DNA of 6,279 bases from an uncultured Campylobacter sp. (GCF_937997465.1 NZ_CALKTQ010000118.1:1-6279); one strand, 5' to 3'. Shown: positions 1 to 5,624, counted from the first letter of the stretch. The notes: generated by a model from the sequence alone, not told the origin. A program made the numbers and translations.

Positions 1-57
1 GAAAAGTTTTTTAAAATTCATTCTATTCTCAGTTTATTTGTTTTGTTCGTTTATCTA
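1..57. other. AT-rich segment replacing the upstream part of cysK
   Basis: This stretch is roughly 20-25% G+C, against about 50-55% in the cysK and cysE coding sequence that follows. In the cysK frame it stays open to base 1 but encodes a hydrophobic run (around SLFVLFVYLG) where CysK proteins have the end of a TGG-type motif and the GxGE(F/V)LK helix. On the minus strand an ATG at 21-19 opens a frame starting MNFKKLF that leaves the window. It may be the edge of an inserted element, a rearrangement junction or an assembly artefact; the sequence alone does not decide. Confidence 0.5.
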
Positions 58-399
58 GGCTATAAGACTAAAATCGTCGCCGTCGAACCAAACGACTCCG
101 CCGTGATCTCCGGCGAAAAACCAGGCCCTCATAAGATCCAGGGCATAGGAGCGGGCTTTATCCCGGCTACGCTTGATACCGCTTACATCGACGAGATAGA
201 GCGCGTGGATAACGACGAGGCCTTTGAGGCGGCTAGAAAGCTGGCTAAAGAGGAGGGTATCTTGCTGGGTATCTCGGGCGGTGCGGCTCTGGCGGCTGCG
301 GTGAAGGTCGCAAAGAGGCTAGGTAAGGGCAAAAAGGTGCTTTTCATAGCTCCCGATAACGGCGAGAGATATCTTAGTACTCCGCTTTACGAGGCGTGA
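43..399 (+). CDS. cysK: Cysteine synthase A (O-acetylserine sulfhydrylase), C-terminal third only
   Basis: CysK is the cytosolic PLP enzyme that makes cysteine from O-acetylserine and sulfide. About 113 residues fit the family, from GYKTKIVAVEP (base 58) to the normal C-terminus. They include the substrate-loop stretch KPGPHKIQGIGAGFIP, the PLP-ring-contacting GISGGAA segment and the closing APDNGERYLSTPL. The N-terminal two thirds, with the PLP lysine and the phosphate-binding loop, are absent. Bases 1-57 are open in the same frame but do not resemble CysK, so this is not simply a gene cut by the window edge. The coordinates begin at the first possible start, TTG 43, which has no Shine-Dalgarno; I do not believe it is a natural start. 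cysE follows after one base. The family is certain; whether the piece is expressed or is a remnant is unknown. Confidence 0.85.
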   Translation: MFVYLGYKTKIVAVEPNDSAVISGEKPGPHKIQGIGAGFIPATLDTAYIDEIERVDNDEAFEAARKLAKEEGILLGISGGAALAAAVKVAKRLGKGKKVLFIAPDNGERYLSTPLYEA

Positions 400-400
400 T

Positions 401-946
401 TTGGGACTGATAGCTGAGCTAAACGAGCTAGTCGCGACCGTGCGAGAAAAGGACCCGTCGGTAGCCTCGTGCTGCTACGGGGCGATCCTCGTCAATACTC
501 CGGGCATCCATGCCGTCTTTTTTCATAGATTCGCGCACTTTTTGCATGTTAAAAATTGGCGATTTACGGCGCGCTTCGTTTCGCAGATGTCGCGCTTTTT
601 AACGGGCATCGAGATACATCCGGGCGCCAAGATCGGCAGGCGGCTTTTTATCGATCACGGCATGGGCGTGGTTATCGGCGAGACGGCTGAGGTGGGAGAT
701 GACGTGCTGATCTATCATCAAGTAACTCTAGGCGGCACGGGCAAAGAGTGCTGCAAGCGCCACCCGACCGTAAAAAACGGCGTCACGATAGCAGCCGGTG
801 CAAAGGTGCTGGGAAATATCCTAATCGGCGAAAACGCCAAAATAGGCGCAAACTCGGTAGTGCTAAAAGACGTGCCCGATAACGCCACGGTTGTAGGCAT
901 CCCCGCTAGGATCGTGCGTATAAACGGCGAGCGAGTCGGCGAGTAG
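401..946 (+). CDS. cysE: Serine O-acetyltransferase
   Basis: It transfers acetyl from acetyl-CoA to L-serine, giving the O-acetylserine used by CysK; it is a cytosolic left-handed beta-helix enzyme. The 181 residues match the short serine acetyltransferase class. A helical N-terminus (about 1-66) precedes hexapeptide repeats from IEIHPGAKIG (70-79) to VVGIPARIV (174-182 region). The catalytic Asp-His pair is D85-H86 in FIDHGMGVVIGE, and the R120-H121 pair sits after VTLGGTG. TTG 401 is the only start in this frame near the family N-terminus (GLIAELNELV), with GAGG at 391-394 six bases upstream inside the end of cysK. One base separates it from the cysK stop, so coupled translation is likely. 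The protein ends in ERVGE and lacks the C-terminal isoleucine that E. coli-type CysE inserts into CysK. Confidence 0.93.
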   Translation: MGLIAELNELVATVREKDPSVASCCYGAILVNTPGIHAVFFHRFAHFLHVKNWRFTARFVSQMSRFLTGIEIHPGAKIGRRLFIDHGMGVVIGETAEVGDDVLIYHQVTLGGTGKECCKRHPTVKNGVTIAAGAKVLGNILIGENAKIGANSVVLKDVPDNATVVGIPARIVRINGERVGE

Positions 947-1117
947 GTTAAATTTGCGCCGATCTAGGCTGCTATTTTTATAAAATTATTCTTTTTATTC
1001 TGTTAAATTTGAAAATTTGTAAGATTTTTATAGGGCAGGCAGAGGCAGCGGATGCTTTTGCGAGTTTGTATTTGGCTTTAAATTTATCAAATTTAACTAC
1101 GGCAAATTTAGTTAAAT
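947..1117. other. Convergent intergenic spacer between cysE and dnaQ
   Basis: This 171-base AT-rich spacer lies between two genes that face each other. I see no coding frame with a ribosome site. It holds seven AAATTT words, four of them packed into 1080-1119, where they form the inverted repeat listed separately. No GC-rich hairpin with a T tract follows cysE. Confidence 0.6.
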
Positions 1118-1119
1118 TT
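1089..1119. terminator. AT-rich inverted repeat, possible bidirectional terminator
   Basis: AAATTTAACTA (1089-1099) and its exact reverse complement TAGTTAAATTT (1109-1119) enclose a 9-base loop. The repeat sits between convergent genes and its right arm covers part of the stop codon of the minus-strand exonuclease gene, a usual place for a shared terminator. Against this, only two of the eleven pairs are G-C and no clean T tract follows on either strand, so it may be weak or act only as a transcript-end hairpin. Confidence 0.4.
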
Positions 1120-2053
1120 ACTCATCAAATATCGGGAGTTTAGGCTCTTTTACTTTTTGTGTTTTACTGCCGATGTTTAAATTTCGCGCAACATTCGCGG
1201 CGCTCAAATTTTTATTATCGTCAAATTTATCAGTCTGCACAGCGTCGTCAAATTTGACCGACTCGCCGGCTTCATTCGTTGTGATTTTTAGTCGCTTCAT
1301 CGTTTTAGCCGATTTGCTAAACTCTATTAGATCCTCGGTCGTTTTTACTTCGCTTGGGAGTTTTTGCAGGGAGTGTTTAAAAATTTCAGCAGCCGCGATA
1401 GCGTCGTTAAGAGCTCTGTGGTGGGTATTGTCGATGCCTAAAATTTCTTTTAGCGTTCCTAGGCCGTATTTTGGCGAGGCGATGGTGCGGCGGGCTAGAT
1501 CGATCGTGCAGAGCTTGCGGTTTAGTAGCTTGCCGTATCCTAGTGCCTCCAGCGTCGCGCTAATAAAGCCGTAGTCAAAGCGAACGTTGTGCGCCACAAA
1601 AACGCTCTGACCTAAAAAGACTTTAAACTGCTCCATGACGAAGGCTAGGCTGGGTGCGTTTTTTAGGTGCTCTGCGGTGATTCCCGTTAGTTCGCTGATA
1701 TTTTCCGGGACGTAGGGCGCGTACACGAATGTTTCAAATTTGCCGATTATTTCTCCGTTTTGTAGCTTTAGCGCGCCGATTTCGATGATCTGGCCACTAT
1801 TTATGCCGCCGCTAGTTTCTATATCCACGACGCAAAAAATTTGATCTTTTATTTCATTGCGCCGCGTTTTTAGCTCGATTTGGTTTTTTGCGGTGCGGGT
1901 TATGTCAAGCCCAAGCGCGCGCCACATCTGCACGTCGCGAACGTCGAAAAGCTCGGAGTATTCGTCCATTTGCTTGGTTGCGGCGACAAAGTCCGCGTAG
2001 GCTATGTTTCGTTTGGCGATGACGGCGAGTAGGGCTTCGAAATCTTGGTTCAA
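1118..2053 (-). CDS. dnaQ: DnaQ-like 3'-5' exonuclease (DEDDh family)
   Basis: This is a DEDDh exonuclease of the DNA polymerase III epsilon-like group, which removes 3' nucleotides with two metal ions. The exonuclease domain spans about residues 71-230 of 311. Exo I is VVDIETSGG (D77, E79), Exo II is HNVRFDYGF (D160) and Exo III is HHRALNDA (H212, D217), so all five catalytic residues are present. Residues 1-70 form a helical extension. Residues 240-311 are a charged, probably disordered tail with two VKFDD/DKFDD-like units encoded by AAATTTGA words. The TTG start at 2053 overlaps the rpe stop by four bases (TTGA), with no good Shine-Dalgarno of its own, which suggests translational coupling. 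By homology it could be the replicative proofreading subunit or a separate exonuclease; the tail is not the usual epsilon clamp-polymerase segment as far as I can see. Confidence 0.88.
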   Translation of the reverse strand: MNQDFEALLAVIAKRNIAYADFVAATKQMDEYSELFDVRDVQMWRALGLDITRTAKNQIELKTRRNEIKDQIFCVVDIETSGGINSGQIIEIGALKLQNGEIIGKFETFVYAPYVPENISELTGITAEHLKNAPSLAFVMEQFKVFLGQSVFVAHNVRFDYGFISATLEALGYGKLLNRKLCTIDLARRTIASPKYGLGTLKEILGIDNTHHRALNDAIAAAEIFKHSLQKLPSEVKTTEDLIEFSKSAKTMKRLKITTNEAGESVKFDDAVQTDKFDDNKNLSAANVARNLNIGSKTQKVKEPKLPIFDE

Positions 2054-2697
2054 AACTCGAGCTTTAGCGAGCGGATAGAGTGCTCGTATGAATTTGACGA
2101 AAATATATAACTGCCCGCCACGACGATATCTACGCCCGCTTCATCGAGCTGCGCGACGTTTAGTCCCGTCACGCCGCCGTCCACCTCGATCATGCATTTT
2201 GCGTTTTTGCGCTCGATCATTTCGCGTAAGCTGCGGGCTTTTTCAAGTACCGAAGGGATAAATTTTTGCCCGCCGAACCCTGGATTTACGCTCATTAAAA
2301 GCACCATGTCGACCTCGTTTACGATGTGCTCGATCGCCGATATCGGCGTGTGCGGGTTTAGTACGATTGCAGGTCCAGTGCCGTGGCTGCGGATGTGATC
2401 GATTAGACGCAAAGGATGCTTTTCCTCCTCGATGTGAAAGCTTAAAAATTTAGGCTTCAGAGGTAAAAAAAGATCGGCAAAAAAGGTGTTATTTTGCACC
2501 ATTAGGTGGATGTCTAGCGGCTTTGTGGCGGCTTTTGCGACGGCATTTACCACCACCGGGCCGATGGTTAAATTTGGCACAAAATGCCCGTCCATCACGT
2601 CGACATGCACAAGATCGGCGCCAGCCTCGCAGATGGCCTCGATCTCGGCTCTTAAATTTCCAAAATCAGCCGATAAAATACTCGGTGCTACATACAT
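2050..2697 (-). CDS. rpe: Ribulose-phosphate 3-epimerase
   Basis: It interconverts D-ribulose 5-phosphate and D-xylulose 5-phosphate in the pentose phosphate pathway, in the cytosol. The 215 residues cover a full TIM barrel of normal length. The opening APSILSADF carries S6, and HVDVMDGHFVPN carries the metal and acid/base residues H31 and D33. IHLMV supplies H64, MSVNPGFGGQ (135-144) is the flexible phosphate loop, and EVDGGV supplies D173, the second catalytic aspartate. The ATG at 2697 has AAAGGA at 2710-2705, seven bases upstream. This site begins at the last base of the upstream gene's stop codon, so the pair is probably translated in sequence. The downstream exonuclease gene overlaps its stop by four bases. 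The rpe-dnaQ pairing matches what I recall of C. jejuni. Confidence 0.96.
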   Translation of the reverse strand: MYVAPSILSADFGNLRAEIEAICEAGADLVHVDVMDGHFVPNLTIGPVVVNAVAKAATKPLDIHLMVQNNTFFADLFLPLKPKFLSFHIEEEKHPLRLIDHIRSHGTGPAIVLNPHTPISAIEHIVNEVDMVLLMSVNPGFGGQKFIPSVLEKARSLREMIERKNAKCMIEVDGGVTGLNVAQLDEAGVDIVVAGSYIFSSNSYEHSIRSLKLEF

Positions 2698-2709
2698 TTT
2701 ATTATCCTT

Positions 2710-4068
2710 TTATTTGCTTAGAAAAAATATCGCGTCCATGCCGTCTATATCGAGTCGCACGAGGGCGCCTTTGTTTTTTTTGTCTTCGTCTTTAATCTCT
2801 TCAAAGACGTGCGGCAAGGTGAAATTCGCCTCTATCTTTTGACTCTTTAACCACGCTTCGATGCGGTCGGATATAACGCTAAGCAGGTCTGCATAGGCCT
2901 CGATCATGCTTGCGTCGCTACCTTCTTGAAGTAAAATTTTGCAGATTTTATAAACGGCGTTTTTTTCGACGCAGAGTATAAATTTTGCATTTGTCTCGCC
3001 GTAAAACGCTACCGAGCCCATGCAAAATTTCTCCTCGTCGCAGCTAAAATTTGTTATCTCGGTACTCTTGCGAGAAATAGGCAAATTTGACAAAGACGCT
3101 AGCGTGTCCATCACTACTTTTAAGATATCCGGTAAAAGATCTATTAACTCTTTGGTTATGTTTTTAGGTTTTTCGTCTTCTGTACTGCCGCCGCCTTCTA
3201 TCGTCGCGTCGTCATTGAAAAAATCCTGGATCGTATCGTAAAGTAGTATCCCGCAGTCCTCTAAATCATGAAGTAAGGCTTTTGAGACATTGGATTTTTT
3301 TAGTCCGCACATAGCTATAGTTGCGCCGCTATCGGCACATTCCATCGCAAGTTTAGCCAAAAAGGATACGCCGTGAATATTTATAAAACTTGATTTTTTC
3401 ATATCAAAAACAAAAAATTTAAAGCCGATTTTTAGCGATTGTAGGAAACTTTTATAAGCGAATTTGTCTGCAAATTCCGAGTCGATAAAGCCGTTTATCT
3501 CGTAAACGACGACGTTTTCTTTAAGGGTAGTGGATAATTCTTTCTTGTTTGATTTTATATCGGTGAGGCGGATGGCACATTCGAAATCTTTATGTAAACG
3601 GTTAAATTCTTCCTCGTCTTTTGCGATAACCGGTTTGTATCCGCGCCCTGATAATGTTAGCGCAATCTGGCGTTTTTGCTCGGTATCGGCGTTAAAAACG
3701 ATGATTTGTTTGTTTTCCGATTCAAACTTCCCCCAAAATAAAAGCGCAACGCTGAGCGTCTCAAAAAAAGATAAATTTAAAACGTCTTTAGACATTCTTT
3801 TTAGGGCTTTAAATTTTATCTCATTGTAGTCGCAAAAGCCTATGTCCGCATCGCTTTCCTTTGTTATTCTTGAGACGGATTCAAGGATTAGATTAAAGCC
3901 TACCTTATTAAAATAAACGGTATTTTTAAGCGATATTAGGATATGACGCGGAGCTTTTTGGCGTAGATATTTTATATTTGCGTCGCTGATTTCGTATTTA
4001 TCGATATCGCCGTCTAAAAAGCCGGAAGGATAAAATATAGCTACGTCGTCTTTAAAATCTAATCTCAT
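2710..4068 (-). CDS. Multidomain STAS / half-receiver / STAS / CheX-like protein, function unknown
   Basis: The 452 residues show no signal peptide or membrane helix. Residues 1-112 read as a STAS domain (PSGFLDG opening, LISLKNTVYF strand). Residues 120-171 read like the first half of a response-regulator receiver (IIVFNADTEQKRQIALTL, GYKPVIAKDEEEF, AIRLTDI). Residues 184-286 are a second STAS domain (INGFIDS, FVFDMKKSSFINIHG). An acidic linker (287-302) leads to a CheX-like domain (303-450) ending in the amphipathic helix ADLLSVISDRIEAWL and TLPHVFE. The key residues are altered throughout: NKVG (54-57) and NIHG (230-233) replace the DSSG-type STAS phosphosite, FNAD replaces the receiver acidic cluster, and D394-S397 replaces the CheX Glu-Asn pair. 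It heads the operon with rpe and dnaQ. The ATG start has only a distant AGGA (4086-4083). Sampled GC near 35% in its 5' half is lower than in rpe. The domain calls are inference from pattern; the role is unknown, perhaps a signalling or chemotaxis-related scaffold. Confidence 0.7.
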   Translation of the reverse strand: MRLDFKDDVAIFYPSGFLDGDIDKYEISDANIKYLRQKAPRHILISLKNTVYFNKVGFNLILESVSRITKESDADIGFCDYNEIKFKALKRMSKDVLNLSFFETLSVALLFWGKFESENKQIIVFNADTEQKRQIALTLSGRGYKPVIAKDEEEFNRLHKDFECAIRLTDIKSNKKELSTTLKENVVVYEINGFIDSEFADKFAYKSFLQSLKIGFKFFVFDMKKSSFINIHGVSFLAKLAMECADSGATIAMCGLKKSNVSKALLHDLEDCGILLYDTIQDFFNDDATIEGGGSTEDEKPKNITKELIDLLPDILKVVMDTLASLSNLPISRKSTEITNFSCDEEKFCMGSVAFYGETNAKFILCVEKNAVYKICKILLQEGSDASMIEAYADLLSVISDRIEAWLKSQKIEANFTLPHVFEEIKDEDKKNKGALVRLDIDGMDAIFFLSK

Positions 4069-4129
4069 AAGATAAAAGAATTTCCTAAAAAAATGATATT
4101 TTTTACGTAAATCGAGCCGGTAATTTTTT

Positions 4130-4153
4130 AAAATTTAACCGTGTTTAAATTTT
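4130..4153. repeat. Perfect 9-bp inverted repeat in the divergent spacer
   Basis: AAAATTTAA (4130-4138) and TTAAATTTT (4145-4153) flank a 6-base centre, CCGTGT. The site is about 60 bases upstream of the minus-strand start and about 90 upstream of the rpmB -10. It could be an operator or only another product of the high AAATTT content; the sequence does not distinguish these. Confidence 0.5.
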
Positions 4154-4242
4154 GTTATTTTAGCTTTTTTATCCATAAATTCAGTTTAAAAACTAACGCG
4201 TTTGTAAAAGCGGCTTTAAGCTTTTATTTTGTTTATTTTGGA

Positions 4243-4248
4243 TAGAAT
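4243..4248 (+). promoter_or_regulatory. Sigma70-type -10 box of the rpmB-kch operon
   Basis: TAGAAT, preceded by GGA and by a T-rich periodic tract (4221-4239), fits the Campylobacter vegetative promoter pattern, in which T-rich periodicity replaces a strict -35 box. A start near 4254 would give a leader of about 27 bases ending in AAGGA (4269-4273), seven bases before the rpmB ATG. Confidence 0.7.
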
Positions 4249-4280
4249 CAGCAGAAATTTTTATTTTTAAGGAAACAAAT

Positions 4281-4472
4281 ATGTCAAGAGTATGCGCAAT
4301 AACAGGTAAAGGTCCGATGGTAGGCAACAACGTCAGCCACGCCAAAAACAGAACAAAAAGAAGGTTTTTACCAAACCTAAGAACCATCCGCGTTACGCTA
4401 GAGGACGGCACTACGAGAAAGATCAAAGTAGCTGCTTCTACGCTAAGAACAATGAGAAAACAGTCGCGCTAA
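4281..4472 (+). CDS. rpmB: 50S ribosomal protein bL28
   Basis: bL28 is a small basic protein of the large ribosomal subunit. The translation opens with the family signature SRVCAITGKGPMVGNNVSHA, followed by KNRTKRRFLPNLRTIRV, and ends in a basic tail. At 63 residues it is shorter than the 78-residue E. coli protein but, from memory, normal for Campylobacterota. A single cysteine (C5) remains and no zinc-binding CxxC pair is visible, so this is a zinc-independent form. The ATG at 4281 has AAGGA seven bases upstream and a good -10 box at 4243. The channel gene follows after 27 bases on the same strand, probably co-transcribed. From memory, H. pylori also places bL28 (HP0491) beside a potassium channel gene (HP0490). 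Confidence 0.97.
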   Translation: MSRVCAITGKGPMVGNNVSHAKNRTKRRFLPNLRTIRVTLEDGTTRKIKVAASTLRTMRKQSR

Positions 4473-4499
4473 AATTACCGCAAATTTGAGGAGTTGTCT

Positions 4500-5624
4500 T
4501 TGTTTAGAAAGATTTTAAAATTCCTCAACTGGTCAAGTTCCGCCAAACCTCAAATTAGTCTTAATACCGAACTTTACGAACAACTTCGCCCGTTTCGCTT
4601 ACCGCTCATCTTAGTCGTTTTGATGATGATGATCGGAGCGATGGGTTACGTCACGATCGATGGTTTTAGCCTGATAGACGCGATTTATCAGGCCGGTATG
4701 ACTTTTACGACCGTCGGTTTTACCGAGGTCGCACCTATTTCTCCGGCCGGCCGGATTTTTACTATCACTTTTATTTTGCTAGGCTTTGCCGTTTTTACGT
4801 TTTCTACGGGTTTGATGCTCGAAGTTTTAAAAAAAGGCGCGCTCGTAGCGATCATAAAGGAAAGACGAATGCTATACAAGATCGCAAGACTAAAAAACCA
4901 CTTTGTTATCTGCTATCACAACCAATACACAATGGAATTAAGCCGCGAATTTAGGGAAAATCATATTCCTTTCATCGTTATCGATCCGCGCGAGGATCTG
5001 CCGGAAATCGCGGAAAAATACAAGTATCCATACTATATCGTCTCTCAGCCGCACACGCAAACTGCGCTTTTAAAGACGCATTTTTCAAGTGCAAAAGGTA
5101 TGATCACGCTAAGCTCTAATATCGCCGATAACATCGCGCTTATCGCGACCGTAAGGTTGTTTGAAAAAGAGATCGGGCGCAAAAAACCGTATTTTATAAT
5201 GACGAACTCCGACAACCAAGACGATACCGAGCGCCTAAAAAAACTCGGCGCAAATAGCGTCGTGAGCCCATCAAAGCTAGTTGCCCAGCGCCTTAGCGCC
5301 ATGAGCGTGCGACCCGATATGGAAAATTTGCTTGAGCAGTTTTTATATAAACAAGACTCGCCGATCGATATCGAGGAGATTTTGGTGCCTGATTACTCAT
5401 GGGTACGCTTTAAACGGCTAAAAGAAACAAATTTACGAAACATAACAAATGCTGACGTTGTGGGCATCAAAGACGTAAACAATAAATTTATCCCGATGCC
5501 AAAGGGCGACACGCTAATCGGCACGGGCACGAAGCTACTAGTTATCGGCACGGGAGAGTCGATACGCCTAACCAAACGAGTCATAAAAAGCAGACATAAG
5601 CCGGAAGAGCTAAAATATGTCTAA
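4500..5624 (+). CDS. kch: Two-TM potassium-channel-like protein with RCK (TrkA-N/TrkA-C) domain
   Basis: This 374-residue inner-membrane protein has the MthK-like plan. TM1 is about residues 33-52 (LPLILVVLMMMIGAMG). The pore helix and filter cover 56-79 (MTFTTVGFTEVAP), and TM2 about 84-110 (FTITFILLGFAVFTFSTG). A cytosolic TrkA-N Rossmann-like domain (about 132-255) and a TrkA-C domain (about 285-362) follow. The filter is TVGFTE, not TVGYGD. The GxGxxG nucleotide motif is missing: VICYHNQYT stands where VI(C/I)GxGxxG is expected, although the strand-2 aspartate (VIDPRE) remains. I chose TTG 4500 because GAGGAG (4488-4493) lies six bases upstream; TTG 4494 would directly abut that site. It follows rpmB as in H. 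pylori, where the channel matters for K+ uptake. An internal ATG at 4869 is described separately. It is almost certainly a cation channel; its selectivity and ligand are uncertain. Confidence 0.9.
   Translation: MFRKILKFLNWSSSAKPQISLNTELYEQLRPFRLPLILVVLMMMIGAMGYVTIDGFSLIDAIYQAGMTFTTVGFTEVAPISPAGRIFTITFILLGFAVFTFSTGLMLEVLKKGALVAIIKERRMLYKIARLKNHFVICYHNQYTMELSREFRENHIPFIVIDPREDLPEIAEKYKYPYYIVSQPHTQTALLKTHFSSAKGMITLSSNIADNIALIATVRLFEKEIGRKKPYFIMTNSDNQDDTERLKKLGANSVVSPSKLVAQRLSAMSVRPDMENLLEQFLYKQDSPIDIEEILVPDYSWVRFKRLKETNLRNITNADVVGIKDVNNKFIPMPKGDTLIGTGTKLLVIGTGESIRLTKRVIKSRHKPEELKYV
4857..4871 (+). promoter_or_regulatory. Internal Shine-Dalgarno and in-frame ATG before the RCK domain of kch
   Basis: AAGGA (4857-4861) lies seven bases upstream of an in-frame ATG at 4869. 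Translation from here would give a soluble 251-residue RCK protein starting MLYKIARLKNHFVIC, just after TM2. The signal is stronger than the one for the full-length TTG start. In MthK the same arrangement, an internal methionine start producing free RCK subunits for the gating ring, is established. The purine run also simply encodes Lys-Glu, so chance is possible. Confidence 0.45.

Larger units (their letters stand above)
4069..4280. other. Divergent promoter region between the STAS/CheX-like gene and rpmB
   Basis: This 212-base AT-rich spacer must hold promoters for both directions. The rpmB promoter is clear and listed separately. For the minus operon, candidate -10 boxes are TATCAT (minus strand, 4098-4093) and TAAAAT (minus strand, 4162-4157); neither is decisive. 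A 9-base inverted repeat lies between. A second inverted repeat, TAAAAGC (4205-4211) and GCTTTTA (4220-4226), stands just upstream of the rpmB -10 and overlaps its T-rich upstream tract. Confidence 0.55.

Noticed and set aside
1..57. Intein or fused domain at the front of the CysK fragment
   Set aside because: No C-terminal intein motif (His-Asn before a nucleophile) is present at the junction, and the composition shift argues for unrelated DNA.
947..1117. A small gene or tRNA in the cysE-dnaQ spacer
   Set aside because: No start with ribosome site and no T-arm-like GGTTCGAATCC motif or cloverleaf pattern was seen.
1173..1574. Plus-strand frame of 133 codons opposite the exonuclease gene
   Set aside because: It lies wholly inside a gene with all DEDDh motifs, and its translation is a Ser/Leu/Phe-rich shadow.
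2486..2842. Two overlapping plus-strand frames across the start of rpe
   Set aside because: Both are antisense to rpe and its ribosome site; they read as low-complexity shadows.
3530..3829. Plus-strand frame of 99 codons inside the STAS/CheX-like gene
   Set aside because: It is antisense to a frame with coherent domains, and is Ser/Phe-rich with no recognisable domain.
4205..4226. TAAAAGC/GCTTTTA hairpin followed by T-rich DNA as a plus-strand terminator
   Set aside because: No plus-strand gene lies upstream to be ended; it overlaps the T-rich upstream tract of the rpmB promoter, which explains the T run.
4193..4426. Minus-strand frame of 77 codons across rpmB
   Set aside because: It is antisense to a certain ribosomal protein gene, has no family resemblance and no ribosome site.
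4494..4499. TTG 4494 as start of kch, two codons longer
   Set aside because: It directly follows GAGGAG (4488-4493) with no spacer, while TTG 4500 has the same site at six bases; 4500 was chosen.
5045..5302. Minus-strand frame of 85 codons inside kch
   Set aside because: It is antisense to the RCK domain and has no independent evidence.
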